From: Selaginella tamariscina
Taxonomy: Eukaryota > Streptophyta > Lycopodiopsida > Selaginellales > Selaginellaceae
DNA: 64,000 bases
NCBI GenBank assembly: GCA_003024785.1
Contig: PUQB01000096.1
Location: forward strand, 469,333-533,332
Direction: 5' to 3'
Shown here: in pieces, positions 12,675-24,350 of the stretch
Position numbering within the stretch: the stretch's first letter is position 1
How the letters are laid out: every line of letters starts with the position of its first letter
The notes under the pieces: generated by a model
Seen by the model: only the letters and a program-made list of their open reading frames with translations
Told to the model about the DNA's origin: nothing
Database searches by the model: none
Program-made: the position numbers and the translations under genes

Positions 12675-13639
12675 TGTCAGAGTTTTTACCTGGTGCCACA
12701 AAGGCGGCTTGCCAGGTGCCAACCCTGGAATCCCCTCTCTGGAAACCCCACGGAATCTGGTAAAGTAACCTGTATTAGGAACCAACCCTTAGGAACTTAA
12801 ACCCTAACTGACCAAGTCTCGAACGAGACTCACCTTGTGAATCAGGATGCACGGACTAGCCGAGTTATAGGTGTCGTTCCTAGCTTGGCGTGGTTGAGCG
12901 GCCGGAGCAAGGCCTCAACCACTAGTTCTGCGGAACGTGAACTCGGGCAATACCTTTGAGCTTGCGAGCAGGTTTTCGGACCAAGGAATCTGGCTAATCC
13001 TTGGAAGTGACGTGCCCTTGTCTCAAAGGCAAGATCCTGCCAACGATAAGGATAGTCTAACCCTAGGGTGGGTTGTACCCTATCGTGTGGAAGTTTGGGC
13101 GGCACAACAGAGGGTTGCACCTTGACGACACAAGCTTAGCTTGCACCGGTAGGAGGTTAACGAGCTCTCTTTTGAACCAGGAAGCCTCACTACATATACT
13201 CTACCTTATTTATGTGACGGACCCCCCCCCCCCTGTTTACCTAAATGAGTAAGTGGGCTGGCACAAAAATGCCAGCCCTTAGAGAAAATGGTTTGTCCTA
13301 ACCTAACCCTAAAACTAACCCTAGGGGGGGGGTATTAGGGCGTGGGGTTAGGGCAACCCTAGGGTTAGGTCAACCCTAGGGGTGTGTCCCTAACCCTTTT
13401 GACAAGCTATATTTAACGGAAAACCTACGTCAAACTGGGGGAGAGTTTTCTAGAGGGTAAGTACTACTTCGCCTAGAGTTTCTCGAGGTACCTAGTGACA
13501 GCCGGCCGGACTACCCCTAAACACCTAAGTGCACTAAGCGGGCTGTTTCTCACTACAACTAGGGTTCGTCACACAACTCGGTAGGTAACAACAGTCAAAC
13601 CCCAAAGTAAAGGGTCGAGTCATAGTAAAAACTATGACA
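12675..13639 (-). repeat. 3' LTR of element C
   Basis: A 965 bp TG...CA LTR, the left copy on the plus strand. It is preceded by the target duplication GTATG and followed by the polypurine tract complement. It carries the G-run and TATA-like promoter block near 13190-13235 and telomere-like repeats near 13300-13390. Confidence 0.93.
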
Positions 13640-13659
13640 CACTCCCCGCCTTTGAAAAT

Positions 13660-13677
13660 GTCAACGTCCTCGTTGAC
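13660..13677 (-). other. Stem-loop beside the polypurine tract of element C
   Basis: GTCAACG-TCCT-CGTTGAC forms a 7 bp stem with a 4-base loop, about 20 bp from the LTR edge. The same stem-loop is found at the equivalent site of E (30211-30228) and F (31751-31768), so it is a conserved element feature. Confidence 0.7.
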
Positions 13678-14003
13678 GTCTAACTCCAAGACTAGATAAT
13701 GTTAGGAAAAATTAACCAAAACTAACATATCACTCTATGAGTCAGCCAAAAGTTCACAAGTTTTATTACCCCCCTTGCATTACGCGAAGCCAAATACTTC
13801 AGAACCGTCGTTCACTGAGTCGTAAACCCAGCTGCCGGAGGCACCACCTGCGACATGAAGTCATTTGGAGACCTTTTGCACGTCTGCAAAGTCTGTCACC
13901 CGACGCACACAACACTGGTTAATTTCTTTATTAACTAGAATTTATATAGGAGGCCTCTAGTTAGTGTTGTCGGCCCCTTGGTTAATAAGAAATAAAGACT
14001 TCT

Positions 14004-15420
14004 TTATTCCTTATCATCATTACTAACAGTTTGAGACCTTGCCTCAAACTCCTTCACTATCTCCATCGCGTTCTGTAGATTATCCAATGGTTCCCATGTC
14101 GACTCGCATGCCGGGTAACCCTTCCACTTGACAAGATATTCTCGTTTACGTTTTCGCGTCCCTCGGCGTTTAATATCCTTTTGCATCCAATATCGACTCA
14201 ACTTCGAACTCCTTCATATCGCCGACCAGCTCAGGAAGCGGACGTAAGCTTTCATATCTCTGCGGATGTTTCTCATCCTTGTGGAATGGCTCGAGTAAAT
14301 TGACATGAAACACATTGTGTATTGTTCCCAACTCCGGAGGAAGATCTAACTCATAAGCCACTTTCCCTACTTGCTTCACCACCTTGTATGGACCTATGTA
14401 GTGCGATAGAAACTTCCTCGAAAGAGTTGTTGGAACCTTCAGGTTTTGGTACTCAACAATACCATATCCCCAACCTGATACTCTACATCCCGCCGATGTT
14501 TATCGTACTGCTGACGATACCTTTCCTGTGCTGCAGCCATCGCTTGACGAGCAGCTTCCCATGTTCGATACAATTGTCCCGTGAACTCTGCTACAGATGG
14601 AACTCGATTGCTATCGTCTTTCGGTAACACCATACTCTGAGGAATACCACCCTTATTCCCAGTTAACACTTCCATCGGGCTACATCCGATTGCAGTGTGC
14701 ATCGAGTTATTGTAACATATCTCAGCCATATCTAAGTGTTCAGCCCAATCAAGTTGATCACCTTGAACATAGCATCTGAGATAGTCCTCGACTTGTCGGT
14801 TCACCCTCTCCGTTTGACCATCAGTTTGCGGATGGTAAGCTGTACTGAACTTGAGCATCGTACCAAACTGCTTAAACAATGTCCCCAAAACTTCCCGTAA
14901 ACCGAGGATCCGATCTGAGATCATGTTTCCGGTAGTCCGCGCACTCTTATGACTTCGTGGAAGAACAACTTTGCTGCTTGAATTGCATTCACTGTCTCTA
15001 CAGTTGGAATGAAATGAGCAACCTTTGAAAACCGATCGACTACCACCATGAGCGCGTTAAAACCACAAGATTTTGGCAATCCCATGATAAAGTCCAAAGT
15101 AACACTTTGAAATGGCCGCTCTGGAATCGGTATACACTGCAACTTCCCAGCTCGTTTTTGTGATCGGCTCTTTACTTGTTGACATGTGGGGCATGTCTTG
15201 ACATATTGGCAACATCATCTATCATACCCGGCCAATAGAATCCCTGCTTCAACAAAGCCAACGTCTTATGCCTTCCACCATGTCCTGCCAAAGGAACATC
15301 GTGATGCTCTCTTAACAGCCTCTCCCTCCATGTCCCTTCTGGAACATAGAGTCTCTTTTCTTTATAATAAAGAACTCCATCTCGTACCGCAAAATGCCTG
15401 TTTGAGTGCATCCATTCGAC
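14004..15420 (-). other. Integrase and chromodomain region of element C
   Basis: From about 15420 down: a histidine-rich zinc module (HHDVPLAGHGGRHKT, then a CxxC-type end near 15180), the DDE integrase core (MDFIMGLPKS-type start, TAYHPQTDGQTERVNR near 14830) and the C-terminal module (LPPELGTIHNVFHVNLL). A chromodomain follows at about 14010-14150 (REYLVKWKGYPACESTWEP), with the aromatic and WKG residues of this fold. Chromodomains on plant gypsy integrases are thought to steer insertion to chromatin with particular histone marks. Confidence 0.9.
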
Positions 15421-15479
15421 TTTCTATTCCTGCTGGAATATTACCATCTCTTCGTAACTGATGAACTTGTTTCCTCTTT

Positions 15480-16900
15480 GCACCAGGCTCAAAGCTTCCT
15501 TAGCAAACTTGTCCTGAGGATACGCCGTCACAAATTCATCCACCAAAGTTGACATGGGTGCTGACATAATCCGAAGATGACCCTTTCCTACTGAGTGCAT
15601 CAGCTACCACATTGTCCTTTCCCGCCTTATGTGATTTCAGGCTGAAATCGTGCCAACTTCTGCTGCCATCTAGCATACTTTGGTGATAGCTTCGGCTGCG
15701 TTTCAAAATACCTTAGAGTTACACTATCTGTCCAAACCACAGTGCCATGACTTGGAAGATAATGACGCCAATACTCCAAGGAAGCAACAATAGCATACAT
15801 CTCCTTTTCGTGAGTAGGCCATCGAGTTTGCGCGGCATCTAACTTTTCGAGAAAAAGGACACTGGATGTCCTTTCTGTTGCAATACACCACCAATTGCAA
15901 AGTCGGAAGCGTCACATTCTACTTCAAAGGGATCTTCAAAGATGGGCAACTGCAAAACTGGCTCAGAAGAGATAGCCTCTTTGAGTTTGACGAACGCACG
16001 TTGGCACTCTGGAGTCCAATGCCATGGAATGTTCTTCGTAAGATCTGTCAATGGGGCCGCTATTTCCGAGTAACCCTTTATGAATCTTCGGTAATACCCT
16101 GTCAGACCAAGAAATGATCTAACTTCATGCACGTCTTTTAAGTCATCCACTCAGTAATAGCTTGAATTTTCTTTGGGTCCATGGCAACCTCCCCACCTGA
16201 GATCAAGTGTCCCAAGAAATCTATCTTGGTTTGACCAAATGCGCACTTGCTTTCTTTAGCATACAACTGGTTCTCTCTCAACCTCTGAAACACTTTTTCT
16301 AAGTGTTCCACATGTTCTTCAATTGTCGAACTGAAAATCAGAATGTCATCAATATACACCACCACGAACTCGTCTAGATAGTCTCTAAACACATCATCCA
16401 TCATTGTGCAAAAAGTTGCTGGAGCATTGCACAACCCGAATGGCAAGACTAGAAACTCAAATGATCCATAACGCGTTCGAAAAGCGGTCTTCTCAATGTC
16501 ATTCTCTGCTACCCGAATCTGATGGTACCAGACCTCAAGTCTATTCTTGAAAAATACTTTGCTTTTGATAGTCTATCAAACAAGTCGTCCACTCGCGGAA
16601 GAGGATACTTGTTTTTGATAGTTATCGCGTTCAGTGCTCGATAGTCCACACACATTCGCATCGTACCATCCTTTTTCATTACAAACAAGATCGGTGCACC
16701 ATATGGTGATCGACTAGGTCGAATGTGTCCTCGACCAACAATTCCGTCAGCTGTCTCTTCAATTCAATCAACTCTTGAGGATTTAACCGATATGGGGCTC
16801 TTGCCGGTGGAGACGAACCCGGCAAAACCTCTATTCTGTGGTCCACAGCTCGACGTGGAGGTAACTCAGGCGGCAAATCTTCCGGTAACACATCCTAAAC
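15480..16900 (-). other. Reverse transcriptase and RNase H region of element C
   Basis: RT motifs include MPFGLCNAPATFCTMMDDVF and the catalytic block VVYIDDILIFS near 16330-16440. The upstream RT entry motif (LPPELPPRRAVDHRIEVLPG) is near 16800-16890. RNase H begins near 15950 ([20 protein letters not shown]) and continues to about 15600. The order RT, RNase H, integrase is the Ty3/gypsy order. Confidence 0.9.
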
Positions 16901-17025
16901 ATGTTCAAGACTTCCAAAATAGGTTCGGAACAGTTCTTGACCATCTCCTATTTTGACTTCACCAGTATCCAAAACCATTGCAAGAAACACACGTTCCCGA
17001 TGTCTAACTGCTTTACGCAACTGAG

Positions 17026-18746
17026 TCAAGGTAAGGAACATAGGATTCCAATCCTATCAGTTAGCGTTTCCATTCTGAGCGTCGTTTTTCTAATGGCTTC
17101 TTTATCTGCTGCAAGCGTGATTCGATTATCTCCGGAACCCCTCATTTCGATTACATGTTTATGGAACCATTCCATACCCAGAACAAAGTCAAACCCCGTC
17201 ATATTCAAGACAACTAAGTCTAGCTTAGCCTTCCAATCTTTGATTTGGACAGGAACTGCCCTTGCTATATTATTAGTATTTTGAGAACCTTTGCCAAAAT
17301 TGATCTTTATTTCACACATCTTTATTACATCCAAATTCAATCGACGAGCTAGACTAGTCGATATGAAGTTGTATGTTGCTCCAGTATCGATCATCATTCG
17401 GACTCGGTCCCCTCGTATCCTTCCTGTCAAATATAGCAAAGGGTCAGTTTTGTCTTGAATAGCGAATAAGGCAGGTTGTGTCTGGCACAACATTACCTCT
17501 TCTGACTCATCTTCCGGATCTTCAAGCGTTTCTGGTTCAGCAACTTCCTCTTCTACCATCGCCTTGAAATGTCCTGATTGTTGTGAGGGTGCCGGACACT
17601 CTTTAGCAAAATGACCAGGCTTGTTACAATTATAACATTTCACGACCCCGCCTGCGGAACGCGGGGGAGCAGACTTTGGAGCCGATCCTTTGGTCTGCTG
17701 AGGAGGTGGTAACGCCAATGGTTTCCGAAATCCGGTGGGTCTTGATGTGTCCGAAAACTTGGAACTGCCAACAAAGGGACTTGCACTTCGAATTGATGGC
17801 GATTGATCTGGTCGCCTATCAAACCTTCTGAACCCAGACTTTGGAGGAAACCTCCTTGGTTTAGGTTTTGCTTCCTCCCCTTTGTACAAGTCTTCTAACG
17901 ACATGCCATAAGCAACCTTTTGAGCTGCCTCTTGACATTCCCGATAGCTTGTGGGCTTGTACCTTAAGATCTCCCTTCGCGTTTTCTCATTCAAGCTAGC
18001 CATGAAGCAACTTCGAGCTTCATCATCGCTCATATTTGGCACCAATCGCCGTACACTTTCGAATCGATAAACGTGGTCCATAGGACTTCCCCGAACTCCC
18101 TGTTGACAAAGTGCCAGGTCAGCACGCAATCGCAAACCGAGATCATCCGGCATATACTGCTTTTTGATCTCCTTTTTCATGTGCTTCCAGCTGTTTCGGT
18201 ATCCACGTTCACCTTCAACAATTCGCCACCAAGTCTTAGCTTCTTCTTTAAGAAACTGCTTGCACATGCAACCTTTTCTGTCTTTCTCACGGAAGCAGCC
18301 TCGAAATAGCTTTCCATATCATACAACCAGTCATCCAAAACCTTGTAATCCTTTGAACCCATGAAATTCGAAGGCTTTACCGGTTTGAATTTACTGGGAC
18401 CTCCACCAACTACTTCCGTCGAAGAATCTGATTCAGAGGAACCTGACTCTGAGTCATGCTTCTTCTTCTTTTTCCGTGTGTCTGGTTGCGGAACGTCTGG
18501 CACTGCCGTATTCGTTGGAATCCGAACGGCAACATTATCGATTCTGTCATTCAATCCCAAGACATCCCCTCGAAGTTCGTTTAGGGCATCCATCATTATT
18601 TCGCCAACCAGGTCGCTGCTAGCCCTAGGGGGTCGACCTGGATCAGCTTCATCCATCTCCTCATTTTGAGCCTCTGCGACAGCCCTCTCTGCCTCAGGCT
18701 CTGGTTGCTTTCTTTTGCTCATCGTATTGAACCCTAGTTTCAACAC
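17026..18746 (-). other. Gag and protease region of element C
   Basis: Gag begins near 18746 or at the MSKRKQPEPEAERAV methionine shortly downstream. It contains a retrotransposon-gag capsid segment (VRRLVPNMSDDEARSCFM), a basic Pro/Ser-rich linker and a CCHC knuckle (CYNCNKPGHFAKEC, about 17595-17640). The protease follows with the active-site motif MMIDTGATYNFIS near 17365-17405. Element A carries an almost identical copy. Confidence 0.9.
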
Positions 18747-19049
18747 TCGGAGAATATGCTCGGAATATTCCCAATGTTAAGTTGGAAACACCCTGCACAG
18801 GTTGTACACCCACACACATCAGCTTGAACTAGCATAAGACTTTCGGACATACCTAGAATCTCACGCCGACTCACTGAGCAAGTGTTCTCCGAAGTTTGAC
18901 AACTCACAGGATCAAACTCTCTGCGCAGAATACAGACATGTTAACCAAAGCGATAGAGTAGATCAAGAATTTAGAGTTATCTAAACATTGAAACACTCTA
19001 TGACTTAAGGTAGTCCTACTGACCGCAGAGAACTTGCTCCGATACCAAT

Positions 19050-20012
19050 TGTCAGAGTTTTTACCTGGTGCCACAAAGGCGGCTTGCCAGGTGCCAACCC
19101 TGGAATCCCCTCTCTGGAAACCCCACGGAATCTGGTAAAGTAACCCGTATTAGGAACCCAACCCTTAGGAACTAAACCCTAACTGACCAAGTCCGAACGA
19201 GACTCACCTTGTGAATCAGGATGCACGGACTAGCCGAGTTATAGGTGTCGTTCCTAGCTTGGCGTGGTTGAGGCGGCCGGAGCAAGGCCTCAACCACTAG
19301 TTCTGCGGAACGTGAACTCGGGCAATACCTTTGAGCTTGCGAGCAGGTTTTCGGACCAAGGAATCTGGCTAACTCCTTGGAAGTGACGTGCCCTTGTCTC
19401 AAAGGCAAGATCCTGCCAACGATAAGGATAGTCTAACCCTAGGGTGGGTTGTACCCCTGTCGTGTGGAAGTTTGGGCGGCACAACGAGGGTTGCACCTTG
19501 ACGACACAAGCTTAGCTTGCACCGGTAGGAGGTTAACGAGCTCTCTTTTGAACCCAGGAAGCCTCACTACATATACTCTACCTTATTTATGTGACGGACC
19601 CCCCCCCCCTGTTTACCTAAATGAGTAAGTGGGCTGGCACAAATGCCAGCCCTTAGAGAAAATGGTTGTCCTAACCTAACCCTAAACCTAACCCCTAGGG
19701 GGGGGTATTAGGGCGTGGGGTTAGGGCAACCCTAGGGTTAGGTCAACCCTAGGGGTGTCCCTAACCCTTTTTGACAAGCTATATTTAACGGAAAACCTAC
19801 GTCAAACTGGGGGAGAGTTTTCTAGAGGGTAAGTACTACCTTCGCCTAGAGTTTCTCGAGGTACCTAGTGACAGCCGGCCGGACTACCCCTAAACACCTA
19901 AGTGCACTAAGCGGGCTGTTTCTCACTACAACTAGGGTTCGTCACACAACTCGGTAGGTAACAACAGTCAAACCCCAAAGTAAAGGGTCGAGTCATAGTA
20001 AAAACTATGACA
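19050..20012 (-). repeat. 5' LTR of element C
   Basis: A 963 bp right-hand LTR copy, near-identical to 12675-13639 and to the LTR of A (1887-2852). It is followed by the target duplication GTATG. The primer-binding site lies two bases inside its inner edge. Confidence 0.93.
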
Positions 20013-20422
20013 GTATGTGTAAGACGCAACTTCTTTGTGGGGTTAGGGCATGAGCCTGTCTAGGTCTACTAGGACAGGATCCTAAAGTCTACTCGGTTAT
20101 CCTCTAGGGTTCAGGGGATGGTCATTCTAGGGGACTTAGGTTTACTGAAATAGAATTCTAAGTCTACTCGGGATATCCTCTAGGGTTCGAGAGATGGTCA
20201 TTCTAGGGTTTATACTCACAACTCCAAGCTAATCTGGTCATGAGTCTAATATGGTCATGAGCTAAAAATAGTGACCCTTATCCTTTGAGTCTTCTGCCTA
20301 ATTGGGCCTATGAGTTAGACTCTTAGGGTTATCTTGGAAGACTTAACGTTGCTCACACAGGGTGATGGCCACTTGGCAGCCACGTGTTGCCATGTGTTGG
20401 CCTTCGGGTTAAAACTCTGACA

Positions 20423-20745
20423 CATACTCCTATTCACCTTCGTATCGGTGATTCCCTGCTTGTCCCGCTCCTAGGCTGAGCAACACACTCTGCCAACCAC
20501 CACAGCAAGACTCTAGTAGAACTCCCCCACTTGTACACGGATCCTCGCGGCATCCGGGTAGAGGCCATCTAGCACCTTCCAGTACTCCCAAGGTAAGACC
20601 GGCTTGCCAGTTCGGACTCCCGGAGTTGGACGCTATCCACAGCATCTTGACAACCACTGAGGCTTCCTAAGAAGCACCATATCTGGCCTGCGGAGTCCCC
20701 AACAACTAGTATGCAATGGGGATCAACGGACAACAACGTTAATTT
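20423..20745 (+). mobile_element. Probable 3' remainder of element B
   Basis: This GC-rich non-coding stretch lies directly beyond the target duplication of the long solo LTR. Composition and strand style match the sequence just left of that LTR at 11050-11249, so it is probably the other half of the interrupted 3' LTR of B. The outer end was placed where composition changes to AT-rich sequence; no LTR terminus could be verified. Confidence 0.4.
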
Positions 20746-22127
20746 CAGCAACGTGCCATGTTTTTTGCACTAACTGTTGATTTGGTGGCAACCTGTGAGC
20801 TCGTGAAGATGTCATTTAGTAAGTTTTTTTGTTTTTGAAGTAATAGATATTTCATATCAATGTTTGGTTTTGATTTTGGGTTTTAGTGGGAAGCGTACCA
20901 TGTAGACATTGCATGGTGACTACTAATAACAGGAAGTACACTGAGGTACTGAAGAAGACACAATTCCCAAATGACAACCAACATATGAAGCATGTTGAGG
21001 TTGGGGTTAAACATCTTGAAGACTTGGGATCTTGGAGTGAGAGGTAAATATGTGCTTATGAGGCTTTGGGAACAACAAGGCTTTGATATTCTGCATGATA
21101 CTGTATGGGATGCATTACACACAATTGCACTGAAATTGTGTAAAGTGACAAACAAGGTGATGTGGGAAATGTTGAAGAAGGAGAAAAAGGCAAAAGTTGT
21201 AGAAGCACTACTAAGAACCATGCTTGCAACCAGGACCTCACATATGAGAAGAGGACAACCACCTACACAAGCCGTTTGAGTAGATTAGTTTTTGGAAAGC
21301 GAATGAGCACCAACAATTTTCACAGTGGTATGCCAACTATGTTTTTGCAAACTTATTTTTTGATCCTAGGGATGAAGAGCTTTGTAAGCTCATGACAGAG
21401 ATCACCTGACTTTTTTATGATTATGCAAGGGACAATGGCTGGTCTAATGACACTACACATAGCGCAAAAACTTTGTCAAGCATGGCGTGTGAAGTGGGTG
21501 GAAAGGCATGGAGAGGATGTGATGATATTGCTACATGCAGTAGGTGCTGGACATCTTTTTGATGAGAGAAAGGAGTAGTCGTTGGAGCTAGAAAGGTCAA
21601 ACAAATTGATGAAGTTGAGGTTGGTGCATTAGCAGCTACATACAACAAGGATTCGCTTGTGTTGGAGGGCCTAGAGGTCATTGTATTCCAACAACTTTTG
21701 ATGGTTGGCAATATTTTTGGATGAAAAAACTCGAATTTGGTCATCAAGAATAACAACATCATGGATCTTCCTATAATTGCAAGATTCACGTATGCTTTTG
21801 TTATATACCTCAATGGATTTATTTGTGGGTGTAACTAACATCCCTAATTTATAGTTATTGTTTGTAGCGGATCAGTATCGCTATGAGTGTGTATAGAGGA
21901 AGGTGGCTATTGATAAATTTAGTGGACTGCGCTTACTCACAAAACAGGAGAAGAAGTTTTCAGTTGAATGCATCTTGCCAATAAGTTTCATTCAACGTGA
22001 GATTTGTACTTTGCCAATTAGGGATGGAAAGCACCCAGGTATAAAGCTCATATGGGAGATCAAGACCCTCATAGCTAATCGCATCTTTCAAAATGTGGAC
22101 ACAGATATAATGCCAGCAATCTCCCAG
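20746..22127 (+). pseudogene. Unrecognised decayed coding sequence
   Basis: Plus-strand coding-like fragments include YTEVLKKTQFPNDNQHMKHV (about 20930), RLWEQQGFDILHDTVWDALH (about 21060), a stretch near 21440 with repeated Cys and Trp, and 21903-22172 with SFIQREICTLPIRDGKHPG. They share strand and spacing and read like pieces of one or two old proteins with many frame breaks. I do not recognise the family. A DNA-transposon protein or a captured host gene are both possible. A long-family solo LTR interrupts it at 22128, and the interrupted sequence resumes at 23832. Confidence 0.4.
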
Positions 22128-23826
22128 TGTCATAGTTTTTACTATGACTCGACCCTTTACTTTGGACGTTGACTGTTGTTACCTACTGTAATATGTTGAT
22201 GGACCCTAGATGTAGTAGGAAACAGGCCCACTTAGTGCACTTGGGTATCTGATGATGGTTCGACCAGGTGTCATTAGGTATTTACAGGAAACTCTAAGCA
22301 AAGCTAGAACTTACCTTCTAGAAACCCACCCCCAATTTTGACGTCCCAATTAGGTTGATTGGTTAATGTAGATGAGTTTGGCATGTTTAGTAGGGTTAGG
22401 AACACCCTAGGGTTGACCTAACCCTAGGGTTTCCCTAACCCACGCCCTAAAAATCCCCACCCCTTGGGTAGGGTTTTAGGGTTAGAGTTAGGCTAAGTTC
22501 TCATTAACTTAATAAGGGGCTAGCTAAATTAGTGTCAGCCCACATACACATTCAGGAAAAGAGGGGGGGGGGGGCTCCCCCACATAAATAAGGTAGAGTA
22601 TATATAGGAGAGCTCTTGGGTTCATGACTAAGTTTGTTGCTCTTCTGCCGGTGCAAGCTTTAGCTTGTGTCGTTAAAACTTCCAGATGACAGGGGTACAT
22701 CCACCTTTGGGGTAGCTTACCCTTAACGTTGGCGAATCCATGCATGGGAAGTCTTATCAAAATGCACGTTCCAAGAGGCAGAGGTTTGTGGCTTATCTCC
22801 AGCCTCCTCCTCCACATCAAGCTAGGTGTAACACTCATGGCCAAGCAAGGCACATCTGTGTCCTTGACCGGCTGTGGGTGTGGGATCTTGTTTGATAGGT
22901 TCACATTACCAGTTCTTGAGGGTTCACTAAGGGGTTCTAGAGTTGGCATTTAGGGGCCATGTTTGTGGCACTTGGTGCAACTCTCGAATCTAAAGGGCTA
23001 TGGCATGATAGCCCACATCGTGGAAGGCAGTGTCACATGGAGATGTGACACTGGGCTGGACGTCACACGATACAACACCCGAGGCACGCCCTTTGGGGAT
23101 TTGTCATGGGTGGTTAGATACTCTAGTAAACATACATGCTTGTGTTTGCACTAGGGAGCTAAACCTTGAGCATTCGCTCAAGGGAGGTTAGGTCTCATAA
23201 CTAGGTGTGCTTTGGCACACCTAGCTAGGGGTGGTTTGCCTTAGGATATAAGGGTTGAACAACCTAATCTCATTAGCAAAAGCCCTATCATGAGACACTC
23301 GCAAGGTCATGTACTTAGGGTTATCCAAACCTAGCCTTAGGGAGTTTGCTTAACAGAACACTTGTGTTCACCTACGGCGCACACCGTGTCCTCACTAAGT
23401 ACTAGCCTAGGTCTAGGGTATGACTTGGCTACTCAAACCCTTAGGGGTTAGTCATGGTTCAGGGTACCGCTTGTCGCCCTAAAGGGGTTGTATTCTCGAA
23501 TGAGGGTGATTCCTCGAGGGGTAAGTGACGATGCCTTAGTTCTTTCACGGGGGCATGTGTGAGACACATCTCCTTTGTGGGGTTAGGGCATGAGCTTGTC
23601 TAGGTCTACTGGGATAGGATCTTAAAGTCTACTCGGTTATCCTCTAAGGTTCAAGGGATGGTCATTCTAGGGGACTTAGAGTAGGACTCTAAGTCTTTTG
23701 CCTAATTGGTCCCTAAATCAAACTCTTAGGGTTATCTTGGAAGACTTAGCGTTGCTCATATAGGGTGATGATGCCGAATGGCCATTTGGCAACCATGTGT
23801 TGGCTCTTTGGGTTAAAACTCTGACA
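22128..23826 (+). repeat. Solo LTR of the long-LTR family, intact ends
   Basis: A 1,699 bp LTR starting TGTCATAGTTTTTACTATGAC and ending AAAACTCTGACA. It is flanked by a perfect 5 bp duplication CCCAG (22123-22127 and 23827-23831). No internal sequence is attached. It holds the poly-G run near 22562-22574, the TATA-like CATAAATAAGG at about 22584, telomere-like tracts near 22420-22490, and the twin hairpins at 22995-23052. Confidence 0.93.
22995..23052 (+). other. Twin hairpins in long LTR (copy 2)
   Basis: GGGCTAT-GGCATG-ATAGCCC (22995-23014) is followed by AGTGTCACAT-GGAG-ATGTGACACT (23029-23052). The loop differs by one base from the copy at 12134 while both stems are kept. Confidence 0.75.
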
Positions 23827-23831
23827 CCCAG

Positions 23832-24350
23832 TGTCTAGTGATATTATACAACTTTGAGTTCCAAAGTATGCCAAGGAGCCGTGGTTCGATTTGGTGACAG
23901 AGGTAGAGTATAATTTGAAGAAAGTGAAGGTCACTTAGCTTAAAATAATCAATGATGATGACTCTGACTACCTGAAATTTTTGGTGGATCTCCCGAACCT
24001 AACTTGGCTTGCATGGGATTCAATTGTCAAGTCTTTTGAGGTACAAAAGAAAGTATTATCTAGTCATAAAGTTGTATTTTTTGTTAAATAGATTTAAATA
24101 TTATCATATATTTTCTCTGTTACTCTTTGAAACATGTACAAAAAAAGGAAGATAACGAAATGAACTACTACACAAACTGATCAAACCAAAATGCCTATAT
24201 GTTCTTAAGATGTAAAAAAAATTTCATTAAAAATGCTCAAATATGAGTTCTTACATATGTTTCTAAGTTTTCAACGTAAAACACCAATACACATGTGTTT
24301 CTTTACCTTTGTGTATGTGTTTTATTATGAAGTTTTTAGAACTTTACTAG
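23832..24350. other. AT-rich remainder of the sequence interrupted at 22128
   Basis: It begins at the target duplication of the solo LTR, so it continues the old sequence at 20746-22127. A short coding-like segment near 23850-23990 (EFQSMPRSRGSIW-like; alternative frames are equally poor) gives way to AT-rich sequence with no recognisable gene or repeat. Confidence 0.4.

Larger units (their letters stand above)
12675..20012 (-). mobile_element. Element C: full-length chromodomain Ty3/gypsy retrotransposon
   Basis: A 7.3 kb element with two LTRs (12675-13639 and 19050-20012) and a perfect 5 bp target duplication GTATG (12670-12674 and 20013-20017), inserted in a solo LTR of its sister family. 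The minus strand reads: 5' LTR, PBS for initiator-Met tRNA (19036-19047), gag, protease, RT, RNase H, integrase, chromodomain, polypurine tract (complement at 13640-13653) and 3' LTR. The LTRs are about 98 percent alike by eye and differ mainly by 1-2 base length changes, so it is young. The internal frame shows roughly half a dozen or more breaks, some of which may be sequencing indels. Lineage within plant chromoviruses (Tcn1-, Reina- or Tekay-like) is not settled. Confidence 0.95.
11250..20422 (+). repeat. Solo LTR of the long-LTR family, interrupted by element C
   Basis: It starts TGTCATAGTTTTTATTATGAC at 11250 and ends AAAACTCTGACA at 20422. With C (12675-20012) and one copy of its target duplication removed, it is about 1.83 kb. 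Flanks are CATAT (11245-11249) and CATAC (20423-20427), a 5 bp target-site duplication with one mismatch. No internal region is attached, so it is a solo LTR left by LTR-LTR recombination. Its first part shares blocks with the short LTRs (terminus, telomere-like tracts, G-run and TATA-like site). Roughly 0.8 kb of extra downstream sequence carries two hairpins at 12100-12157. It sits inside element B. Confidence 0.88.
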
